Shown: in pieces, positions 1-6,449 of the stretch
Position numbering within the stretch: the stretch's first letter is position 1
How the letters are laid out: each line of letters starts with the position of its first letter
Notes under the pieces: model-generated
What the model was told of the DNA's origin: nothing
What the model saw: only the letters and a program-made list of their open reading frames with translations
Databases searched by the model: none
NCBI GenBank assembly: GCA_046704785.1
Contig: JBJKRF010000104.1
Location: 1-17,359 of the forward strand
Source of the DNA: JBJKRF01 sp046704785
Lineage (GTDB): Bacteria > Chloroflexota > Anaerolineae > Anaerolineales > Villigracilaceae
DNA: 17,359 nt
Reading direction: 5' to 3'
Made by a program: the position numbers and the translations under genes

Positions 1-119
1 GCCTCCAGCTTCCTCCAGACCTTGCCTCGCGACAACGCCCTTGCTCTTGGCTAATGGTTGGCGCAATCAGCCTCCATAAGGGTCTCTCACCCTCTAGTCA
101 ACGCCCATGCTGGGCGCAC
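1..119 (-). mobile_element. 5' end of a group IIC self-splicing intron (cut by window edge)
   Basis: Read on the minus strand from 119 downwards, the sequence begins with GTGCG, the usual 5' end of bacterial group II introns. It goes on with a GCCC-AGCAT-GGGC hairpin, an AGGGT-GAGA-GACCCTT hairpin, and the domain I strings AGCAAGGG and TCTGGAGGAAGC. These follow the same order and spacing as domain I of the Oceanobacillus iheyensis group IIC intron as I remember it (GUGUGCCCGGCAUGGG, AGGGUGAGAGUCCC, GCAAGGGUGU, UCUGAAGGAAGC). The 5' end lies one base after the six-T run of an intrinsic terminator, and insertion just behind terminator hairpins is the known target habit of class C introns. The rest, with any reverse transcriptase/maturase gene, domains V and VI and the 3' end, would lie left of the window. 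The family call is firm; whether the intron is intact cannot be seen. Confidence 0.85.
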
Positions 120-122
120 CAA

Positions 123-154
123 AAAAGAGCGCCTTTTTGCAAAGGCGCTCTTTT
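123..154 (-). terminator. Intrinsic terminator of the cyclase-kinase-regulator operon
   Basis: GAGCGCCTTT (127-136) pairs perfectly with AAAGGCGCTC (141-150) around a TTGC loop. Four A/T pairs on each side extend the stem. On the minus strand it is followed by six T (complement of 126-121). It lies about 100 bp past the response regulator stop codon. It could work in both directions. A second stem, CCGGGACG (230-237) with CGTCCCGG (245-252), sits between the stop codon and this terminator but has no T-run. Confidence 0.85.
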
Positions 155-256
155 GAGATTCTACGGAAACCGGTAGGGGCAATCTCCGTCGTTTGGCCGC
201 AGCAAACAACGGAAGGGAGGGACAACCCGCCGGGACGGTCGATGCGTCCCGGCCGC

Positions 257-622
257 TTAACGCCGCAGACGGGTGGTCAGATCGCGCAACTGTCCGAAGC
301 TGATCGGCTTGATCAACACGAAGTCTGCCGTCTCGCGTACCTGGTCGCCCATCAATGCGTCTGCTGTGGTGACGACGATGCTGGTAGCGTTGAGCCGCCC
401 TTCCGAGCGGATGAAGGAAAGAATCTGCGTTCCGGCTACTTGTGGCAGGTGCATATCCAGCACCACCACGCTGGGCGTTACGGCTTGCAAGCGCGTCATG
501 GCTGTTTGGCCGTTGCGAATGATTTCAGTGGAAAAGCCAGCCGCATTCAAGGCTTCCGAAAAGATAACAGAGAGGTCTTCGTCGTCTTCGATGATCAGGC
601 TAATTGGTTTCTCGGTTTCCAT
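257..622 (-). CDS. Receiver-only response regulator (CheY-like)
   Basis: The 121-residue protein is a single REC domain. It has the acidic pocket E12-D13-D14, the phospho-acceptor D56 in VVVLDMHLP, the switch residue T85 or T86 in IVVTTADAL, and K105-P106 before the last helix. No DNA-binding or enzymatic output domain follows, so it must act by protein contact or as a phosphate relay. The ATG lies 3 bp after the stop of the histidine kinase gene. It is therefore almost certainly co-transcribed with the kinase and is its likely phosphotransfer partner. The gene is the last of the operon and is followed by a strong terminator. The receiver assignment is sure; the downstream target is unknown. 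Confidence 0.93.
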   Translation of the reverse strand: METEKPISLIIEDDEDLSVIFSEALNAAGFSTEIIRNGQTAMTRLQAVTPSVVVLDMHLPQVAGTQILSFIRSEGRLNATSIVVTTADALMGDQVRETADFVLIKPISFGQLRDLTTRLRR

Positions 623-625
623 GGA

Positions 626-2341
626 TTATTGCTCCTGTTGTTGCTTGGGAGGCTCGAAAGGCAAGATGACCGTGAAGGTACTTCCTTTTCCCACCTCGCT
701 TTTCAGTAAGATGCGTCCACCCATCAGGCCGACGAGCCGTTTTACGATGGACAGTCCCAGGCCAATGCCACCGTGCGCACGGGTGGCCGTGCCGTCCACC
801 TGGCGAAATGGGTCGAAGATAAAGGCTTGCGCGTCGGGTTTGATGCCAGGGCCGCTATCCGTCACGTCAAAACCCCATTCTTCTTCGCTCAGACGAAAGA
901 GCCGCACACTGATCCCTCCTTTTTCAGTAAATTTCACGGCGTTGTTGACGAGGTTGATCAGCACTTGCAGCAAACGCTGCGCATCACTGGTAATCTGCTT
1001 GGGCAGGTCGGGAGCAATCTCGGAGGTCAGTTCCAGGCCCTTGGCGTTTGCCACTCTATCCATCACATCGTGCAGATTGTCTACCAGTTCGGCCACTTTG
1101 AACTTGGCAAACTGGAACTTGAGCCGCCCGGCTTCGATCTGCGCCTTGTCCAGCAGGTCGCTGACGATTTCGAGCAGACGCTGCGAGTTGGCCAAGATGC
1201 GGTCGGCGGCGTTTGCTTGCTTGTCGTTGACCGGCCCGTAGAAAGCGTCACGCAGCATTTCGGCGTAACCCAGAACAGCATTGAGCGGGGTGCGCAGTTC
1301 GTGCGAGACCATCGCCACAAAGGTGTTCTTCATCTCCTCCACTTCGGCCTCGCGGGTAAAGTCGCGCAGCACGGCTACATTGCCGAAGGCTTGCCCGTGG
1401 GCGTCGCGCACCGGCGCGGCGTTGACGGAGATGGTCTTGGGCCCCCAACGCACGCGCATGGGCGCCAGGGTAGCTTCGCTAATGTTCATGATCTGCAGCA
1501 GCACTTTGCGGTCTTCGGGTGAGAGTTGCGGCGACTCGGTGATAATGCCAATATCGCTGTTCAGAATGTTCTGGATGGGGATGTCGAGCAGGCGGCTGAT
1601 GGCCGGGTTGGCCAGGATGGCTTTGCCCTTGACATCGAACACCACCACCCCGTCGGCGATGCCCTGTAAGATGGCTTGACGCTGGTTGGCCTGGGCCGCC
1701 TCGCGGGACAGCGACTCAGACAACTCGCGCGTACGATCGGCCACACGTTGGTCCAGTTCGGCATTGATCTCGCGCAGGTCTTTGAGCGCATTTTCCAGAC
1801 TGCGCGACGAAAGCCAGGAGATCAGGGCAAGCATGTAAAAACCGGCAATCGCAGGCGTATTCGGAACCATGCCATTCGCAAGTGATAAAACGGCAATATC
1901 AATCGAACTCAACGTCGCCAGGATAAAACTTGCGCTCGAACTGAGCAACATGCTCGACATTACGATGGGAATCGAGAAAACGATCAAGGTGCGGCCGTTG
2001 GCAACCTGATCGGGCGTATCGCTAAAAGTGAAGGCGAGAACGAGGAAGAGCAGGAACACGACGCTTGCAACCGGCCCTGACCAGAAGCGATTGATCGCGA
2101 AAATAACAGCCGAGGAGGCAAGCAGGCCAATCCCCACTAATTCGATGAAACTGTAACCAGGCTGGTTCAGAACATTTGGATTAAAAGCAATAATCAATCC
2201 TGTACTGATGACCACAAGCAAGCTCAGGACAAACGTGCCTGTCAACAGGATATTCAAAAGTTTGCGTCGACGCAAATCGTCTGCGTCTGTTGTCGATATA
2301 TCCCCTAGTTGTGTCCAAAATAGATGAATTTGACTGATCAT
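626..2341 (-). CDS. Membrane-bound PAS sensor histidine kinase
   Basis: This 571-residue protein starts with a membrane domain of about five or six hydrophobic segments (roughly residues 31-53, 66-84, 90-107, 119-157 and 166-178). A coiled-coil linker with a DRTRELSES-type stretch follows (about 185-220), then one PAS domain (about 220-335). The kinase core carries H347 in SHELRTPLN, an N-box (NLVNNAVKF, 463-471), a G1 box (DSGPGI, 495-500), an F-box (FDPFRQ) and a G2 box (GIGLGLSI, 525-532). All residues needed for autophosphorylation are present. The membrane domain has no large extracellular loop, which would suit sensing inside the membrane or of lipid-like signals (inference). Its ATG overlaps the TGA of the diterpene cyclase gene by four bases (ATGA), so the two are translationally coupled. 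The response regulator follows after 3 bp. Confidence 0.95.
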   Translation of the reverse strand: MISQIHLFWTQLGDISTTDADDLRRRKLLNILLTGTFVLSLLVVISTGLIIAFNPNVLNQPGYSFIELVGIGLLASSAVIFAINRFWSGPVASVVFLLFLVLAFTFSDTPDQVANGRTLIVFSIPIVMSSMLLSSSASFILATLSSIDIAVLSLANGMVPNTPAIAGFYMLALISWLSSRSLENALKDLREINAELDQRVADRTRELSESLSREAAQANQRQAILQGIADGVVVFDVKGKAILANPAISRLLDIPIQNILNSDIGIITESPQLSPEDRKVLLQIMNISEATLAPMRVRWGPKTISVNAAPVRDAHGQAFGNVAVLRDFTREAEVEEMKNTFVAMVSHELRTPLNAVLGYAEMLRDAFYGPVNDKQANAADRILANSQRLLEIVSDLLDKAQIEAGRLKFQFAKFKVAELVDNLHDVMDRVANAKGLELTSEIAPDLPKQITSDAQRLLQVLINLVNNAVKFTEKGGISVRLFRLSEEEWGFDVTDSGPGIKPDAQAFIFDPFRQVDGTATRAHGGIGLGLSIVKRLVGLMGGRILLKSEVGKGSTFTVILPFEPPKQQQEQ

Positions 2342-3828
2342 AAGCTTTGCTCGGCAAGAATAAGGCTGCTCAAGACCGCAGACTCGACCACCTTTTCAGG
2401 ACAGTAAAGTGCTTTGCCAATCCAGAGCGGTACCTTTGTGTAACTACTGTGAGATTTAAGCCATGCCTGCGCACGTCGAATGGCGTAGCGCATCTCGGAA
2501 CCGCCATTGTATCGCAACCAGATGGCGAGCGCCTGCAAGCTGTAGGCTGTTTCCTCTGCAGTGGGCACTTCATAGTAGCCCCAGGAACCATCCTTGTTCT
2601 GTGTTCTTAGCACCCATTCTACAGCACTTTTTAAAAATGGTGCTTTGTAATCGGCACAGATAATAAGAGCGTGTGAAGTTGCGTAATAGGGAGAAGCATG
2701 CCACTTGTCCATCCAAAAGGCGTTCGCCACTTGTGTAGATTCTAGAAAATTCAAGATTTTCTGGACCCGCGGGTTTGCAACTTCGATCCCGGCGCTTTTC
2801 AGAGCACCCAGAATATGAATATTGGCGCTGATCGATGGATCGGCTTCCAGCGCAAAGCAACGGAAGTAGGTATTTTCCTCATATTTGAGGACTGCTTCCA
2901 AATCGACTTTGCGGCCAAATTTGCTCAATATTTCGAAGACCAGGCCTGTATCATCGCCATCTTTGGGTGTGTACTCCGACGCGTGACCTATTCCTGTACC
3001 AGGCTGCCACGTTGCTTCTAAAAAGTCGAGATGCGGCAAACAGGTCTTAATGGTTTCAATATCATTTTGCCCGGTAAGATGCAAATTCCAGAGCACCCAG
3101 GCCGGCTCAAAGATATCGAAAGGCGCAACGTCGGGCGCGCCGCCGCTGGCAGAGGCCCATTTGCGGATGTAAGCCAGCGCCTTGTCGTTGTTCGGCGACA
3201 GATGTAAAAGATAGTAAGCCGTCGCCGATGGACTGTTGGCAATGGAGCCATTGTCTTCTTGAAGGTTATCACGGTCAAACATATCACGACCATCCACGCC
3301 AGCCATTTCGGCAGAAAAAGCAACGGTAATTTGGCGGCTGATTTTCAGTCCGGATAACTTAGCCATCTTCGCTTTCCGTAAGCCATTAAGCCTGCCTAAT
3401 ATTCTATCTCCTTGTTGCTTGATAATTCCAAGCTTTTCGGCCTCTGCAACCAACGTTGCTGCAATCATCTCAAACCCAACCGTGGCGCCATTCGGATCAG
3501 ACGCCAATCCTTGTGTTGCGTTTGACGTGATCTGTTCGAGGGCCATCAACCCTCTGTCGATTTGCGTTCTATCATTTGCGCGACGACCTCTACGCGTCAG
3601 CACAATCATTGCCGCCAAGGTAGAGATAACACGATCATGATAATAGCGAATATCCTCGGTGCCCCAACTACCATCCGACAACTGATTCTCTGCCAGCCAA
3701 CCTAATGCACGATTGCTTATCTCTGGTTCAATTTCACCTAATCGTGCGAGCCAAGCAGTATCGTACGCCGTATTCGACATATGACCAGGACCGACTTCTT
3801 TCAGCAGGGTCTGAAAGTTTTGCACCAT
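2338..3828 (-). CDS. Class II diterpene cyclase (Rv3377c / Haur_2145-like diterpenyl diphosphate synthase)
   Basis: From the start chosen here the protein has 496 residues, against about 500 for M. tuberculosis Rv3377c. It carries the SNTAYDTAW motif near the N-terminus that marks class II diterpene cyclases, two QW-type repeats (QLSDGSWG, 49-56; QNKDGSWG, 410-417), and the proton-donating acidic motif D290-G-D-D293-T. Long stretches resemble Rv3377c as I recall it, such as DNLQEDNGSI, ILSKFGRK and TAEETAYSLQALA. The family protonates geranylgeranyl diphosphate and cyclises it to a bicyclic diphosphate: tuberculosinyl diphosphate for Rv3377c, kolavenyl diphosphate for Haur_2145. Which product is made here cannot be told. 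The reading frame extends upstream to an ATG at 3933 and a GTG at 3942, but those lack a ribosome site. The ATG at 3828 has GGAG seven bases upstream and fits the Rv3377c N-terminus. The stop codon overlaps the kinase start. Confidence 0.93.
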   Translation of the reverse strand: MVQNFQTLLKEVGPGHMSNTAYDTAWLARLGEIEPEISNRALGWLAENQLSDGSWGTEDIRYYHDRVISTLAAMIVLTRRGRRANDRTQIDRGLMALEQITSNATQGLASDPNGATVGFEMIAATLVAEAEKLGIIKQQGDRILGRLNGLRKAKMAKLSGLKISRQITVAFSAEMAGVDGRDMFDRDNLQEDNGSIANSPSATAYYLLHLSPNNDKALAYIRKWASASGGAPDVAPFDIFEPAWVLWNLHLTGQNDIETIKTCLPHLDFLEATWQPGTGIGHASEYTPKDGDDTGLVFEILSKFGRKVDLEAVLKYEENTYFRCFALEADPSISANIHILGALKSAGIEVANPRVQKILNFLESTQVANAFWMDKWHASPYYATSHALIICADYKAPFLKSAVEWVLRTQNKDGSWGYYEVPTAEETAYSLQALAIWLRYNGGSEMRYAIRRAQAWLKSHSSYTKVPLWIGKALYCPEKVVESAVLSSLILAEQSL

Positions 3829-4023
3829 TATTGAACTCCACGACACAGCATTATGATAGAAATAAATTCCATCTTCCACTTTAGTTTCCGCTAAGTCATA
3901 TTTGACAGAATCACAAACTTGTGTATAAGACATTTTTCGCACTTTTGTTGTTCATTCTGCCTTTAAAGAAAACAAAAATCTGCACGAAAAGTTCTAAATA
4001 GTTGTCAAAAAGACTGTTTTTCA

Positions 4024-4051
4024 CGCATACACAGTATTCCCAATTTGTCAA
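4024..4051 (-). promoter_or_regulatory. Possible promoter of the diterpene cyclase operon
   Basis: On the minus strand a consensus -35 TTGACA (4051-4046) is followed after 16 bp by TATGCG (4029-4024), which matches the -10 consensus only in its first three bases. A second TTGACA lies at 4008-4003 without a good -10. The A+T-rich stretch 3829-4116 separates the two diterpene genes. It could hold an own promoter for cyclase-kinase-regulator, or be the leader of a longer transcript from 5040. This is a weak call. Confidence 0.28.
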
Positions 4052-4116
4052 ACACCAGTTAGCGGAAAAGTAAAGTTCCAATATATTTGCTTTTGGAAAA
4101 GCATAAGAATTTATCG

Positions 4117-5040
4117 TTACTCTTTTATGTAGTGATTCACCTCTAATCTGGGATACCAGATACCGCTTTGTAACTCACCAACGCCAAGCACATTCTTCTG
4201 ATTCTGGCTATAGAAATTTTGCATGGTTGACCAATCTTCTTTGGACATCGTTGCATAATCAGGTTCATTCGCCTGGCGCAAGTACAAATGGTCATAAAGG
4301 ATTCGACGAAGCTGTTCAACGTTCAGATAAAGCGACGGGGTCACCGTAAAATACAAATCTTCTTCTCCAAGCCCCAAGAGCGGATAATCGAAGACGCTGA
4401 ATTTATCAAAGCCGATAAAGAGGGTGGCCGGATCAACGTACTCCCCATAGTAACCCTCTACAATTGCCCGGCGCGTAGGCGCATGTCCGTGTTGCTGGTA
4501 ATAACGCACCGAAAACTCGGAAACGTTTTCGGTGGCATCGTTGCCGAACGCGCCGTAAAACAGCCGGTAACGGTTGTGCTTCTTCGTGTGTTGGGCAATT
4601 TTGTCGAACTGTTCGCCCAGGTAAGCGTACGACGTGCCGTCGAGCTGGCGACGGTAATCCCCGTAGAACTTTACGCGTACCTGGTATTCCTTGTAGAACG
4701 ACAGGAAATCCGAATGGGTGACCAGGCGTTCGAGCCCCTGCACGCCAATCCGTTGAATGTACTCGTTACCGCGCGAGAACAGTTCGCTGCCAAAAACCGG
4801 GACGATCAGTGTATCCAGCCCATGGTCGAAACACAACTTGAAAATCTCGACGTGCCGTTTTCCAGAGAGGTCCATGTAGGCCTCTACCCAGTTGCCCTGC
4901 GCCTTGTCGGCATGTTCGAGCAAAAACCAGCGTCGCGTACCGTTGATAGGGAAGACACACACCTGTGGGCTTTCAGCGCGAACGAGTTGAGCTACTTCTG
5001 GCGTGGGCAGTTTCAGAAATTCTTCGAGTGAAATGGGCAT
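4117..5040 (-). CDS. Rv3378c-like diterpene synthase / diterpenyl transferase (cis-prenyltransferase fold)
   Basis: This 307-residue protein closely resembles M. tuberculosis Rv3378c (about 296 residues). Shared stretches, from memory of that protein, include VFPxxGTRRWFxLE (29-42), SFYKE then VxFYGDY (114-129), FGNDA (165-169), EGYYGEYVD (195-203), LYFTV (229-233) and LRRILYDH (244-251). Rv3378c removes the diphosphate of tuberculosinyl diphosphate and adds water or adenosine. Haur_2146 of Herpetosiphon makes kolavelool from kolavenyl diphosphate. The adjacent cyclase would supply the substrate, and the order synthase then cyclase is the same as in Mycobacterium. R36 and R37, equivalent to the diphosphate-binding arginines, are kept. 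The residue matching catalytic D34 of Rv3378c is N33 (codon AAC), so the mechanism or product may differ. The ATG at 5040 is the natural start by alignment; the ribosome site (GGAAAA) is weak. Confidence 0.92.
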   Translation of the reverse strand: MPISLEEFLKLPTPEVAQLVRAESPQVCVFPINGTRRWFLLEHADKAQGNWVEAYMDLSGKRHVEIFKLCFDHGLDTLIVPVFGSELFSRGNEYIQRIGVQGLERLVTHSDFLSFYKEYQVRVKFYGDYRRQLDGTSYAYLGEQFDKIAQHTKKHNRYRLFYGAFGNDATENVSEFSVRYYQQHGHAPTRRAIVEGYYGEYVDPATLFIGFDKFSVFDYPLLGLGEEDLYFTVTPSLYLNVEQLRRILYDHLYLRQANEPDYATMSKEDWSTMQNFYSQNQKNVLGVGELQSGIWYPRLEVNHYIKE

Positions 5041-5448
5041 AGAATTTTTCCAACACGTGCCGGTGCTGCAGAATCGGCCTGACCTCGAGAAGGATGGATT
5101 TGCCTGCTTCCATCAGACCTTATCAGGACTTCCATTTATTTTATTGGCCCTCTGGGATGAGTGAGAGGAAGCAGCTTTGTGTGAGTGTTGTGTGCGACGC
5201 AATTCCCAAAGAACCTATTTATCTGTCGTTGTGAACGTGTTATGAGGCGGCTCACGTTATTTATTTTACATGCGCAGCCGGTAAATTCTCGTGGCTACTT
5301 TACGTCTTGCAAAGATGTAAGGGAAGATTGCGTTTGACACAACGGGGGTCATTCTCCCCGATTGGCACTGAGTTTACTGCAAAACGGTCCCTTCCAGTAG
5401 TACACGAAAGGGTAAGAAAATCACTATTTTTAAAGAAATAACGGCTTC
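5041..5448. other. Gene-free gap upstream of the diterpene genes
   Basis: No credible coding region is seen on either strand. The stretch should contain the promoter of the minus-strand diterpene synthase, but I find no convincing -35/-10 pair. Possible regulatory signals are an inverted repeat AACGTG (5234-5239) with CACGTT (5253-5258) across 13 bp, and a short hairpin CGGGG (5343-5347) with CCCCG (5356-5360). Neither can be assigned to a regulator. Confidence 0.5.
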
Positions 5449-5479
5449 GTGCCCCACGCCTTTTCCGGCGTGGGGCACG
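5448..5479 (-). terminator. Terminator after the sulfotransferase gene
   Basis: CGTGCCCCACGCC (5448-5460) pairs perfectly over 13 bp with GGCGTGGGGCACG (5467-5479) around a six-base loop. It begins 8 bp past the sulfotransferase stop codon. On the minus strand the stem is followed by a T-rich but interrupted run (AAGCCGTTATTTCTTT), so the hairpin is certain and efficient termination is probable. It separates the sulfotransferase from the diterpene genes. Confidence 0.65.
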
Positions 5480-5486
5480 CGTTTTC

Positions 5487-6380
5487 CTACATCTCTCCCA
5501 TCTGTCCCGACCCCATCAGCATGTCCATACACTGAAGGTATTCCTGCCAGCCGGGATAAAGGGCAAAATCAGCCTCGTTGAAGGCTTCGTTTGGATAAAT
5601 TGTTTTGACCCGCAGGAAATCATACAGCGCACGCTGTTCCTTGGTAGACTGGTACATCTCGGCCAGCGATTTCCCGTAATGATAGTGCCGCTGTCCTCCG
5701 GACACGCGCGACAGCATCGTCTCGACCCGCGCCTGGGTGCTCTCCGACGGCAGGTCACATTGCTCATCGAGGAACCGGCACAGGCGGGTGCACTCACCCA
5801 CCGGGTCGTCCACCAGGCGGTCGTAGGCAATAAAGAGCTTGTGTGGGCTATTTTGCGTAAAGGATAGGATGTTGAGCATGCAGAACTGCCAGTAAGCAAA
5901 CGCCGCCGAGAAGGGCAAATTTTCCTGGTCGAGCAACTCCGTCTTGGCGGCGGAAAGCGCCGTCTCGGCCGGGTGCCGCACAGTGACAATATAGATGGCA
6001 TCCTCCCAAAATTTGGTCCAGAAGGGCAGGGTCAAAGGCAAACGCGCGTCTTTCCATATCCAGGCAATGGCCTTCTCTTCCGAGGTGCGATTATCCATAG
6101 AGCGGACGAGTTGCAGTGCCTTGTCTTGATAGGTCTGCTCGGCAGCCTTTTTGGCCAGCAAGTCATTCGGGAGAGGCACCCGGTCGTTATTGTCCAGAAG
6201 CTCGTCGTTGAGCTGCTGCAACGGCACGTATTCCATGTACCCATAGCCGCGCGGGTCGTTTATGTCAGATTTCCAAAGTTCGTTTTCCTGTCCGGCATAA
6301 GCGCCCCATCGACGAACCAGGTCAGCGGTGAGCGAGGTGCCGCTACGCAGCACACCCAAAACAATCACTCTTTTCGGCAT
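5487..6380 (-). CDS. PAPS-dependent sulfotransferase family protein
   Basis: The 297-residue protein begins with MPKRVIVLGVLRSGTSL, a beta strand and the 5'-phosphosulfate loop (R12-S-G-T-S16). Further on it has WKDARLPLTLPFW (109-121), the 3'-phosphate element VRHPAETALSA (134-144) and YDRLVDDP (186-193), in the order usual for bacterial sulfotransferases that take sulfate from PAPS. The acceptor (glycan, lipid or small molecule) cannot be read from the sequence. The frame opens at 6395, but the ATG at 6380 has a near-perfect GGAGGAGA Shine-Dalgarno six bases upstream, so I choose it. It lies 69 bp after the acyltransferase-like gene and likely shares its transcript. Its closeness to the diterpene genes allows a role in modifying the diterpenol, but a terminator and a 408-bp gap lie between them. 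Confidence 0.85.
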   Translation of the reverse strand: MPKRVIVLGVLRSGTSLTADLVRRWGAYAGQENELWKSDINDPRGYGYMEYVPLQQLNDELLDNNDRVPLPNDLLAKKAAEQTYQDKALQLVRSMDNRTSEEKAIAWIWKDARLPLTLPFWTKFWEDAIYIVTVRHPAETALSAAKTELLDQENLPFSAAFAYWQFCMLNILSFTQNSPHKLFIAYDRLVDDPVGECTRLCRFLDEQCDLPSESTQARVETMLSRVSGGQRHYHYGKSLAEMYQSTKEQRALYDFLRVKTIYPNEAFNEADFALYPGWQEYLQCMDMLMGSGQMGEM

Positions 6381-6449
6381 CCTTATCTCCTCCATAAATA
6401 TAATTTGGCTGTGTTGTTATGAAGCGTAGGAATCAATAAAGCCATTCAA

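Noticed and set aside
257..622. Response regulator acting directly as a transcription factor
   Set aside because: The protein ends with the receiver domain; no helix-turn-helix or other output domain follows before the stop and terminator.
107..709. Plus-strand open frame over the intron junction, terminator and response regulator
   Set aside because: It crosses a terminator hairpin and is antisense to a complete receiver-domain gene; no family features.
2338..3828. Squalene-hopene cyclase
   Set aside because: It is about 130 residues shorter than that family, and the N-terminal SNTAYDTAW and the whole length follow class II diterpene cyclases.
2338..3942. Longer form of the diterpene cyclase starting at GTG 3942 (or ATG 3933)
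   Set aside because: No ribosome site before either codon, and the 38 or 35 extra residues have no counterpart in Rv3377c. The ATG at 3828 has GGAG at good spacing. It remains possible.
4117..5040. Undecaprenyl diphosphate synthase (UppS)
   Set aside because: The fold relation is real, but the MDGNGRWA active-site string is replaced by INGTRRWF, and the C-terminal half (EGYYGEYVD, LRRILYDH) is specific to Rv3378c-like proteins.
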